DNA from: a virus
Strand: one strand, 5' to 3'
DNA: 64,000 nt
Virus record (IMG/VR): IMGVR_UViG_3300033571_009591
Location: 1-64,000 of that record
The position numbers were made by a program, and so were the translations under genes. A model generated the notes under the pieces. The model saw only the letters and a program-made list of their open reading frames with translations, did not search any database and had not been told where the DNA came from. Shown here piece by piece: positions 7,536 through 13,937 of this stretch. Each line of letters begins with the position of its first letter. Position 1 is the first letter of the stretch.

Positions 7536-8126
7536 TTATGACTTCAGTACGTATCGATTCTTCTCGAGGATAGGTCTGTAACAACTGCTATTCGAGTTAT
7601 GAGTAGTTAAATACCCATAGCGAGCCATACGAAACCTAAGTGAGCCATGTGTAACACCTAGGCGTTTTGCTAGTCGATATAGACTTACTCCTTCAACCTT
7701 ATACACATGATGAAGAAGAGCGGTGTATTCCTCTGCTTCTTGTCGATATCTTGGAGAATGTGAACGCACTTGCTGAGCAAGTGGTTGTAACTCTAGAAGC
7801 CGTGCAAGGGTTTCTTCAGACGGCTCTACATAGACCTTAGGCTTTTTAACTGCCTTAAGTGGTGGAGTCGGGGTTGGGAACGAGAGACTTCCTGCAAGAG
7901 CGCCTAAAGTGTCTGAGCCAACATATGAGCCTTCTACAATCTGTCGAACCCGCTCGCGAGTCATCCCACCTGCTGCGTCAGCAATTGACTGTAAGCTCCA
8001 ATGATTATCTCGCAGCATGCGAATATAAGCATTGCGCTGTAGCGTATCTGTTCCAATTTTAGCAAAAGCCTCCAAGACATCCTGTGGGAGTTGGTGGTTT
8101 ACTTTTACATATTCTGATGTTGTCAT
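7536..8126 (-). CDS. HTH DNA-binding regulator, paralogue A
   Basis: About 196 residues. An N-terminal HTH (NHWSLQSIADAAGGMTRERVRQIV, resembling sigma-factor region 4) is followed by a linker and a C-terminal module with HSPRYRQEAEEYTALLHHVY and a second HTH (GVSLYRLAKRLGVTHGSLRFR). The C-terminal module is closely matched by the gene at 46457. A ribosome site AAAGGA supports ATG 8126; an upstream in-frame ATG (8156) sits 6 bp after TACTCT with TTGCAT 17 bp further up, and could start a leaderless form. Likely a phage transcription regulator. Confidence 0.75.
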   Translation of the reverse strand: MTTSEYVKVNHQLPQDVLEAFAKIGTDTLQRNAYIRMLRDNHWSLQSIADAAGGMTRERVRQIVEGSYVGSDTLGALAGSLSFPTPTPPLKAVKKPKVYVEPSEETLARLLELQPLAQQVRSHSPRYRQEAEEYTALLHHVYKVEGVSLYRLAKRLGVTHGSLRFRMARYGYLTTHNSNSSCYRPILEKNRYVLKS

Positions 8127-8268
8127 CAGTGTCCTTTCGTAATGTGATGTTGTCATGTCTTAAGAGTAGCGATGCTTTACAAACAATGCAAACTAAGATA
8201 CCTTCCTGACTATTTGGTTATTGTTTAGTAACATGTATATAGTCAACTACTACTGGTATTGTTTATAT

Positions 8269-8349
8269 ATGAGTAAAGCTGCTCTACGCATACTAATTCG
8301 TGCAGTAATTATTTATATATTCTTATGGCTATTAGGAAGACTTGGGTGA
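8269..8349 (+). CDS. 26-residue membrane peptide
   Basis: MSKAALRILIRAVIIYIFLW then LLGRLG: basic start and one membrane helix. TATTGT lies 6 bp before the ATG. It is 3 bp upstream of the next membrane-protein gene, so they are probably co-transcribed. Confidence 0.5.
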   Translation: MSKAALRILIRAVIIYIFLWLLGRLG

Positions 8350-8352
8350 GGT

Positions 8353-8565
8353 ATGTGGTCATGGGTGCTCGCAGTAATTGGAGTAACTGGTATATTTTTA
8401 GTTGGTCGCAAGACAATCTGGGGCTGGCTAATTCTTTGTGTCAATGAATGTTTATGGATTGCTTACGCACTTGCTACTGAACAATATGGGTTTATCTTTA
8501 TGGCAGTTGCTTATGCGCTTGTTTACATAAAGTCATTCATCCATTGGCGTAGAGATGGCGCTTAA
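8353..8565 (+). CDS. Small PnuC-like membrane protein
   Basis: 70 residues with two or three membrane helices; GRKTIWGWLILCVNECLWIAY resembles a segment of nicotinamide-riboside transporters of the PnuC type, though the protein is much shorter. Similar small proteins are common in actinophages. It overlaps the Mom-like gene by 11 nt. Confidence 0.65.
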   Translation: MWSWVLAVIGVTGIFLVGRKTIWGWLILCVNECLWIAYALATEQYGFIFMAVAYALVYIKSFIHWRRDGA

Positions 8566-9196
8566 AGACGACTACATAATAAAGCCAATAACTTATCAAG
8601 AGGCAATGGCTATTGTTGTAGAACGTCACTACTTACACCGTAAGTGCCCTGTGAGCAGCGCATTCGGTTTGGTAGAGCGTTTAAGCGGTGAAATTGTTGG
8701 AGTTGTAACTTATGGAGTTAGCCCATCATCAACCTTGCTAAAAGGAATCTGTGGGCCAGAAGAATCAAAAAATGTCTATGAGTTAAATAGACTCTGGGTT
8801 GATGACCGTGTTCCTAAGAATGGTGAGAGTTATTTAGTTGCAAATACTATAAAACTTCTTGATAGAGAAATTATTGTTTCATTCGCAGACTCTTCGCAAA
8901 AGCATGTGGGGATTATTTATCAGGCTGCTAACTTTTTATATACGGGGCTATCAGCAAAGTTCAAAGACCCTAAGGTAGTTGGAAAAGAAAACATGCATCA
9001 CGCTACCTACGCTAACGGACTAACTAACGCGCAAGTTATTGAAAAGTTTGGGGCAGAGAACGTAACTTTTGTAGAACGTCCTCGTAAGCATCGTTATATT
9101 TACTTTAACTGCAGTAAGACAAGAAAAAAGCAACTACTTACAAAACTTAGATATAAATCTATTCCGTACCCAAAGCAGGACGCTTCGGTTCTGTAA
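8555..9196 (+). CDS. Mom-like adenine modification protein
   Basis: 213 residues. YELNRLWVDDRVPKNGESYL, IIVSFADSSQKHVGIIYQAA and the following NF.Y match the GNAT-fold Mom family, whose phage Mu member converts adenine to a carbamoylmethyl derivative that blocks restriction. An early RHYLHRKCP basic stretch is also typical. With the methyltransferase at 3.5 kb it suggests two layers of DNA modification. Family assignment is from motif memory; the donor and base are inferred. Confidence 0.75.
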   Translation: MALKDDYIIKPITYQEAMAIVVERHYLHRKCPVSSAFGLVERLSGEIVGVVTYGVSPSSTLLKGICGPEESKNVYELNRLWVDDRVPKNGESYLVANTIKLLDREIIVSFADSSQKHVGIIYQAANFLYTGLSAKFKDPKVVGKENMHHATYANGLTNAQVIEKFGAENVTFVERPRKHRYIYFNCSKTRKKQLLTKLRYKSIPYPKQDASVL

Positions 9197-9383
9197 GAAC
9201 ATCAGACTCATCATAGATATCAATAGCAACATTTATTAGAGCTTCTTCATTTTTAGAGAAGTGATGACGACAGAAGAATAACTCTCCTGTTTCTAACTTG
9301 ACCTCGTAGTAAGCCTGAGCGTTACAGACATCGCAACGGTCATTGGCAGTGAGAGTTCTTTCTACTGAATCAGTCATTACCAT
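9159..9383 (-). CDS. DUF7455-like zinc-binding protein
   Basis: 74 residues; CDVCNAQAYYEVKLETGELF, then FCRHH. This Cys-Cys...Cys-His-His layout matches a small protein conserved in actinobacteria (DUF7455). GGAG lies 6 nt before ATG 9383. It overlaps the end of the Mom-like gene on the opposite strand by 38 nt and the DUF3039 gene upstream by 14 nt. Confidence 0.8.
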   Translation of the reverse strand: MVMTDSVERTLTANDRCDVCNAQAYYEVKLETGELFFCRHHFSKNEEALINVAIDIYDESDVLTEPKRPALGTE

Positions 9384-9606
9384 CAGCGTCTCCTAAGTGT
9401 GAGTAGAGTTCTTTGCAGGCTGGACAGAGTGGGAACTTCTCTGGGTCACGGGATGGAATCCACACTTTGCCACACAACGCAACTGTAGGAGTTCCCTCAA
9501 CCATCGACCTTACTGCCTCGGATTTTTCAACATAGTGAGCGAAGCGGTCATGATCACCGCTGTCAATTTCAAGGTGTGTGTCAGTGTCTAAAACTACTTC
9601 GCTCAT
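9370..9606 (-). CDS. DUF3039-like protein
   Basis: 78 residues. HYVEKSEAVRSMVEGTPTVA then LCGKVWIPSRDPEKFPLCPAC is almost the textbook DUF3039 sequence, a short metal-binding protein of unknown role found throughout Actinobacteria. TAGAAT lies exactly 6 bp before the ATG, suggesting a leaderless start. Two neighbouring host-like genes imply capture from the host. Confidence 0.88.
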   Translation of the reverse strand: MSEVVLDTDTHLEIDSGDHDRFAHYVEKSEAVRSMVEGTPTVALCGKVWIPSRDPEKFPLCPACKELYSHLGDADGND

Positions 9607-9615
9607 AACCTAATT

Positions 9616-10587
9616 CTAATACTCGATTGGTATCAGTGATTTGATAACTGTTGACCTAGGAATCGATGCAATGTGAGATGAGATGTCTTTTTTCCCCCAA
9701 GAGATTAAAAAGCTATCTTTATGCTCTACAAGACCAGCAGCAAACTCCACACCGCTATGAAAGAAGTTAAAACCTTTAGATATAGCAATAATTTTTCCAT
9801 GGTTGTCATACTGAACAAAGTAGTGTACATATCTTCTTATATAAGAATTAACTGTTCCAAAAGTCTGAGGTACCCAGACTGCTTCTGCTTTTCCAAACAT
9901 TCTATGAACAATACCTAAATATGTGCCATCGTATAGTTTTACAAGATTGCTATTGCCTCTAAGAGCAGAGATATTTTCATTGTCCGTCATGTAAGTAGTT
10001 AAAACATTATTTTTTATAGTTGCATTTGGTCCGTAGATAAAATCAAAATTAGGATTAGTTTCATAAGGCACTGCCCAGTTTTTTTCTGGACGCTTAGGGT
10101 CTATGCCTGCGTATTTAACAAAGTCAACGGCTTTCATCTTTTTTGTATCTAATCGACAAGTAGCCATTCGAGCAACAGGTGTGTGACCCTTCTCCATGGT
10201 TACACAAGTAAAGTGCCATGAACCGTCACGCCAAAATAGTTTAGGGTCTTCAAGACCTCTTTCAATATCTACACCTAAACCAGATACATCTACTTGTTTA
10301 AGTTCTTTTATGTTGAACTCTTTATCAAGTTCAGCAAACCAAATGTTTGCGCGAATAGTTCCATTAGTTGTTACTCGATACTCTCCAGTAGGCATAATTA
10401 CATAATTACTAGAACGGATCATTACAGCATATTTGCCTTTAGAAGACACACCTATGGAAGGATTTGTGGCAGACCAAAGTTGGTCATCTGGATTAACTAA
10501 TCTACGAATCTGATGAGTCTTTCCACCAAGTTCGGTAATGAGAGGAACATCTATCTCTCTTGGTTGATAGTCGTATTTTTTAGACAT
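9616..10587 (-). CDS. Beta-propeller glycosidase-like protein (GH130-like)
   Basis: 323 residues. The order ATNPSI, RGLEDPKLF, KNWAVPYETNPN, YGPNATI and SGVEFAAGL fits the five-bladed propeller of GH130-type mannoside phosphorylases and related domains fused to glycosyltransferases. It would act on mannosides or another glycan. It follows the methyltransferase with an 8-nt overlap; AAGGAAATTT precedes the ATG. Substrate unknown. Confidence 0.65.
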   Translation of the reverse strand: MSKKYDYQPREIDVPLITELGGKTHQIRRLVNPDDQLWSATNPSIGVSSKGKYAVMIRSSNYVIMPTGEYRVTTNGTIRANIWFAELDKEFNIKELKQVDVSGLGVDIERGLEDPKLFWRDGSWHFTCVTMEKGHTPVARMATCRLDTKKMKAVDFVKYAGIDPKRPEKNWAVPYETNPNFDFIYGPNATIKNNVLTTYMTDNENISALRGNSNLVKLYDGTYLGIVHRMFGKAEAVWVPQTFGTVNSYIRRYVHYFVQYDNHGKIIAISKGFNFFHSGVEFAAGLVEHKDSFLISWGKKDISSHIASIPRSTVIKSLIPIEY

Positions 10588-11368
10588 AAATTTCCTTAGG
10601 GTATCTATCTACTATTGGTCCTTCTTTTTTAGCAATAGTAAAAATATTGTCTCCAACATTTTTAATGTTAAATCCTGCACTGTTAAGTCTTTCTACTACT
10701 GCGGGAACGGGGTCTTCAAAAGTATCTTCTGTCCAAATTGTTCCATTAAACCCTGCTGACTTAAGAACTCGAGAAAGAGTATGAATGCTGTACTCATAGT
10801 TGTGACGGTGATAGTCGCCATTTTTGTTGTACTGCATGTAGAAGTAGGGCTCTATCCCATTAACCATTTTTGTAATGCTATGAGTACTTACAGCGTTGGG
10901 GGTAGAGAGGATGAGGACTCCTCCAGGTTTTAGAACACGGTTAATCTCTGAGAGCATGAACATAGGGTCAATTTCCATGTGCTCGATGACTTCACTACAA
11001 ACAACATAATCAAAACTCTCGTCATCAGCTGGAAGTGGAGTCTTCTCTAAGTCAACGGAGTAGCAAGGGAACTTCTGTGTGTGAAGTCCTAAAGTTATCT
11101 CTAGTTCGCTTATCTCTGGGTTAGTTAGATTAAAATCAGTAACGGTTACTTTAATGTTGGGGGCAAGGACTGTTAGGCACATTGGGAGAAAATTGCTGGT
11201 CCCAATTTCAAGAAGACTTCCGTATGGCGATTGATCAAGGATAAGTTGGATAGTCCTTGCAAACCTACGCTTGTGATTGACACTGTGATAGTGATCATTC
11301 TTATCTATATACAACTCCATACAATCTTGAATGTGAGTTGGAACGCCTTTGTATGTGTCTTTGAACAT
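10580..11368 (-). CDS. Class I SAM-dependent methyltransferase
   Basis: 262 residues. SLLEIGTSNFLP (motif I), VTVTDFNL, FDYVVCSEVIEH and INRVLKPGGVLILSTPN are classic Methyltransf_11 motifs. The small-molecule or sugar substrate cannot be told. Its neighbour is a glycan-type enzyme, so methylation of a sugar or surface glycan is plausible. Confidence 0.85.
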   Translation of the reverse strand: MFKDTYKGVPTHIQDCMELYIDKNDHYHSVNHKRRFARTIQLILDQSPYGSLLEIGTSNFLPMCLTVLAPNIKVTVTDFNLTNPEISELEITLGLHTQKFPCYSVDLEKTPLPADDESFDYVVCSEVIEHMEIDPMFMLSEINRVLKPGGVLILSTPNAVSTHSITKMVNGIEPYFYMQYNKNGDYHRHNYEYSIHTLSRVLKSAGFNGTIWTEDTFEDPVPAVVERLNSAGFNIKNVGDNIFTIAKKEGPIVDRYPKEIYV

Positions 11369-11411
11369 TACTACAGTATAGGGGGAGTTAAGTATAAATT
11401 GCTTTTAGACG

Positions 11412-11484
11412 CACCCCCGACTGGGATCGAACCAGTGACGCTAGGCTTAGAAGTCCTACGCTCTATCCACTGAGCTACGAAGGT
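11412..11484 (-). tRNA. tRNA-Arg (anticodon UCU)
   Basis: 73 nt fold: acceptor ACCTTCG/CGGGGGT (two G-U pairs), D-stem GCTC/GAGC, anticodon loop CTTCTAA (anticodon TCT), T-stem ACTGG/CCAGT with TTCGATC, discriminator G. No encoded CCA. The last anticodon-stem pair is an A-G mismatch. It would read AGA/AGG. Its 5' end overlaps the HNH gene by 10 nt. Confidence 0.9.
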
Positions 11485-11774
11485 TTGTTATCTGTAAATC
11501 TTTTATAAGTTCTTATTCTATGACAATTTGCGCAAACAATTTCGCACTTGGCTATTTCTTTTTTAATCGCTTCCCATGAAAAACCATCATGAACCATCCT
11601 TGACACATTGTACTTTTTTTCTTTAATGTGGTCAAAATCTAAAACAATATGATTATTTGTTCCGCAATCTACACACCCATTTAGTTCTTTAATTGCTTTT
11701 ATGCGATTCTTAATTTCTTTTCTAGTCAGCCCTACTTCTTTTTTTACAGGAGTTGGGCGCCTCATGCAAAGCAT
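11475..11774 (-). CDS. HNH endonuclease
   Basis: 99 residues. CVDCGTNNHIVLDFDHI and KCEIVCANCHRIRTYKRF contain the zinc knuckles and the D-H...H...H catalytic set of small HNH nucleases. Start uncertain (two ATGs within four codons). It is probably a free-standing homing-type nuclease; its 3' end runs into the tRNA. Confidence 0.8.
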   Translation of the reverse strand: MLCMRRPTPVKKEVGLTRKEIKNRIKAIKELNGCVDCGTNNHIVLDFDHIKEKKYNVSRMVHDGFSWEAIKKEIAKCEIVCANCHRIRTYKRFTDNKPS

Positions 11775-11810
11775 CCAGGCACGATGGCCACGGTCAATAA
11801 AGATAGGTAA

Positions 11811-11945
11811 CTAATCCATCCTAAGGAAGGCTTCGCATGAGGCACACCTAATTCTACTGTATAAATTTGGTGAGCAGTTTGGACCATGCTCAGGGTTTTG
11901 AACTACGCCGCACGTGTAGAGTTTTAGCTCTTTGACGTATCTCAA
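11811..11945 (-). CDS. Zinc-ribbon microprotein (TTG start)
   Basis: 44 residues with Cys in CGVVQNPEHGPNC and CASC, a possible zinc site. The start is a TTG; GGAGG (inside the end of the upstream FmdB-like gene) lies 12 nt away. 11775-11810 holds nothing recognisable. Confidence 0.45.
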   Translation of the reverse strand: MRYVKELKLYTCGVVQNPEHGPNCSPNLYSRIRCASCEAFLRMD

Positions 11946-11953
11946 ATCTAATT

Positions 11954-12133
11954 CTATCCTCCAGTTTTATAAAAACCTTTACCTTTAAAAACAACTGGGG
12001 CAGCGTCAAAAACTCTTTTTAACTCTGAAGCGCAGGATTTAATTTCACATTCGAAAATTGTTTGTTCTTCAGTCATAAGTCTTACTTGAATATTTGGGTG
12101 CCCATTGGTGCAGATATATTCGTAAGTTGCCAT
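11954..12133 (-). CDS. FmdB-like zinc-ribbon protein
   Basis: 59 residues from ATG 12133. MATYEYIC, a second Cys pair region FECEIKSC, and the C-terminal FKGKGFYKTGG are the pattern of the FmdB/CxxC small zinc-ribbon family, although the first knuckle has lost a Cys (CTNGH). The start is chosen by TAATG overlap with the upstream membrane peptide and AAAGAAGTA before it. Confidence 0.75.
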   Translation of the reverse strand: MATYEYICTNGHPNIQVRLMTEEQTIFECEIKSCASELKRVFDAAPVVFKGKGFYKTGG

Positions 12134-12216
12134 TACTTCTTTCCATACCTCATATGAACATACATAACAATCATTCCTGAAACAAAAAACCATAAAGGTA
12201 AAAAGAGGTTGTCCAT
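12133..12216 (-). CDS. 27-residue membrane peptide
   Basis: MDNLFLPLWFFVSGMIVMYV then HMRYGKK: one membrane helix and a basic tail. Its stop overlaps the FmdB-like start (TAATG), and it begins 4 nt after the thioredoxin stop, so it fits the operon. Confidence 0.5.
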   Translation of the reverse strand: MDNLFLPLWFFVSGMIVMYVHMRYGKK

Positions 12217-12220
12217 AAAA

Positions 12221-12541
12221 CTATCCTAACACTTCCTCTAACTCTACAAGGAGCGCGGGTTTAGGTTTTGCGCCAGTAATTCTTTTAACTTCTTTACCTT
12301 TAACAAAAATAATCGTTGTAGGAATGGAACGGATGCCAAACTCTGCTACAAGACTTGTATTATTGTCAGCATTGACTTTTACAATTTTTAGTGAAGTATT
12401 TAACTCTTCAGAAAGTTCTTCGAGAATCGGGGCAATCATTCTGCAGGGTCCACACCACTCAGCCCAAAAATCAACTAGAACAGGAATGTCAGATAGAAGA
12501 ACATCTTCTGCAAAATTTTTTGCGCTACTTTCTAAAATCAT
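12221..12541 (-). CDS. Thioredoxin
   Basis: 106 residues, full-length thioredoxin fold with the active site WCGPC at 29-33, cis-Pro in IRSIPTTI, and the normal length. It reduces protein disulfides; class II ribonucleotide reductase needs an external reductant, so this protein may supply electrons to the RNR 1.4 kb away in the same direction. Confidence 0.95.
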   Translation of the reverse strand: MILESSAKNFAEDVLLSDIPVLVDFWAEWCGPCRMIAPILEELSEELNTSLKIVKVNADNNTSLVAEFGIRSIPTTIIFVKGKEVKRITGAKPKPALLVELEEVLG

Positions 12542-12855
12542 TTATCTTCTTCTTCCTTCGCTGTTCCTGCTGCAGATGTTCCATTAAGCATGAAGCCTGA
12601 AATTACACCTACAAGAAATGAAATTGTTGTTGAAAGCAGACCAAAAAACGCCTTATCGTTTTCAGACTGAACTTCACCGAGTGGTTGAGTAACAAAAGTT
12701 ACAGCGTAGATAATTGCCATTGTTGCGCCAAATACGGTCATAGCAAGCATAAGACCTACATAAAAGCGAAGACGAGCGTTTAGTTCGTCTGTAGTAAATC
12801 GTGCTCGTCTATTTATTTGTAGACGGGGCATTTTCATACTCTGCTTCTTCATCAT
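12538..12855 (-). CDS. Two-helix membrane protein
   Basis: 105 residues. Basic N-terminus (RRARFTTDELNARLRFYV), two membrane helices (about 33-55 and 72-90), acidic Lys/Glu tail. ATG choice uncertain: start 12837 (MKMPRLQ) would reduce the overlap with the lipoprotein gene. Its stop overlaps the thioredoxin start. Role unknown. Confidence 0.7.
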   Translation of the reverse strand: MMKKQSMKMPRLQINRRARFTTDELNARLRFYVGLMLAMTVFGATMAIIYAVTFVTQPLGEVQSENDKAFFGLLSTTISFLVGVISGFMLNGTSAAGTAKEEEDK

Positions 12856-13045
12856 AAAGTGGTGTTCCTCTCATCACATCTTTAGTGCAAATACCAAAAG
12901 CTTCACAGTTTGGAGGTTGGCAATCTGGGCTTTCCCAATTTGCTGGGTCTTGACATGGGTAACGATAGACCTCTTTAAAGTCATACTTGCCACATCCTGT
13001 AAGCATGAGGGAGCACAAAACGATGATAAATACTTTTTTGAACAT
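12809..13045 (-). CDS. Small lipoprotein
   Basis: 78 residues from ATG 13045, preceded by GGAAGGAC. The N-terminus MFKKVFIIVLCSLMLTGC is a lipoprotein signal with lipobox LTGC, so it should be attached outside the membrane. The mature part has paired Cys (CQ, CQPPNCEAFGIC). It could be a superinfection-exclusion lipoprotein; that is speculation. Confidence 0.8.
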   Translation of the reverse strand: MFKKVFIIVLCSLMLTGCGKYDFKEVYRYPCQDPANWESPDCQPPNCEAFGICTKDVMRGTPLYDEEAEYENAPSTNK

Positions 13046-13117
13046 AGACGTCCTTCCACACACTATTTTAGAGTATGGAGGGGGGTATGAGATTTAAGCG
13101 TGTTTTACTTCTAGTTA

Positions 13118-13420
13118 TTAAATTCTTACTACGCTATAGGCAATGCCTAAACTGTTTGCAAGTTCTGCTCTATTTTCTTCAGTCATACCGCCCCAGACTC
13201 CGTAAATCTCTGGAACATTAAGAGCATGGTCTAAGCATTGCTTTTTTACAGGACAAGTATTGCAGATAGCAATTGCTTTCTTTTCTCTATTCTTCTTGCT
13301 AGCACCTCGTTGACCTGGGTCGAGGAAGAAACTTTCTGGGTCTGCCCCGTTACATGCTCCTTCGAACTGCCAAGACCATTGATCTGCTATAGGTTTTAAA
13401 GCGGTACTTACTGTTGTCAC
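13118..13420 (-). CDS. whiB: WhiB-family Fe-S transcription regulator
   Basis: 100 residues. Cys at 23, 53, 56 and 62 (C...CNTCPVKKQC) would bind a [4Fe-4S] cluster, and GVWGG follows, the WhiB signature. The family is restricted to Actinobacteria and their phages and works with the principal sigma factor. The start is a GTG after AGGAGAGG. It is likely to modulate host or phage promoters. Confidence 0.95.
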   Translation of the reverse strand: MTTVSTALKPIADQWSWQFEGACNGADPESFFLDPGQRGASKKNREKKAIAICNTCPVKKQCLDHALNVPEIYGVWGGMTEENRAELANSLGIAYSVVRI

Positions 13421-13461
13421 TGTGTCCTCTCCTAAGGGTTACTGGTTATTAATAATTTACT

Positions 13462-13908
13462 TTAATCTATAGAACAAGTACATGTGGCGCAGTGATTTCT
13501 ATCCCAAGCACGTTGAGTATTTTTTGAATGACTGACTGGCTCTAAATGTTCTGGATTTACACATAACTTAACGCTACAGAGATGGTCTATAACTAGTCCT
13601 TTAGTTATCTCCCCCTTTATCAAGGTATAGATAACTCTATGTGCAACCGTTGCTTTTCCTTCCCATCTAATGCTTCCATAACCGCTTTTATGAACGGACC
13701 CTGACCAAATCCAACAACCTTTTTCGTCAACTGTGTAACGAGTAAGAGGGTCCATAGGAATAGGTCCAGGGGGCCTACCGTTAGTTAGGCAGTCCCTGCA
13801 CTTAGACCTACGACCATCTTTCTTTACACGACTATCAGAATAGAATTGCTCTAAAGGTTTGTCTTCTTTGCAAGCCCTACATAGACGAGTTGTTGTTTTA
13901 GTTTTCAT
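13462..13908 (-). CDS. HNH homing-type endonuclease
   Basis: 148 residues: N-terminal zinc ribbon (CRACKEDKPLEQFY...CRDC), then an HNH_3-type domain (CWIWSG, VAHRVIYTLIKGEI, VIDHLCSVKLCVNPEHLEPV). A perfect TATAAT (13915-13920) sits 6 bp before this ATG, so a leaderless start here is preferred over ATG 13926. It lies directly after the RNR gene, a favourite target of homing nucleases. Confidence 0.88.
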   Translation of the reverse strand: MKTKTTTRLCRACKEDKPLEQFYSDSRVKKDGRRSKCRDCLTNGRPPGPIPMDPLTRYTVDEKGCWIWSGSVHKSGYGSIRWEGKATVAHRVIYTLIKGEITKGLVIDHLCSVKLCVNPEHLEPVSHSKNTQRAWDRNHCATCTCSID

Positions 13909-13937
13909 AAAACAATTATATCGCATTTATTAGTAGT

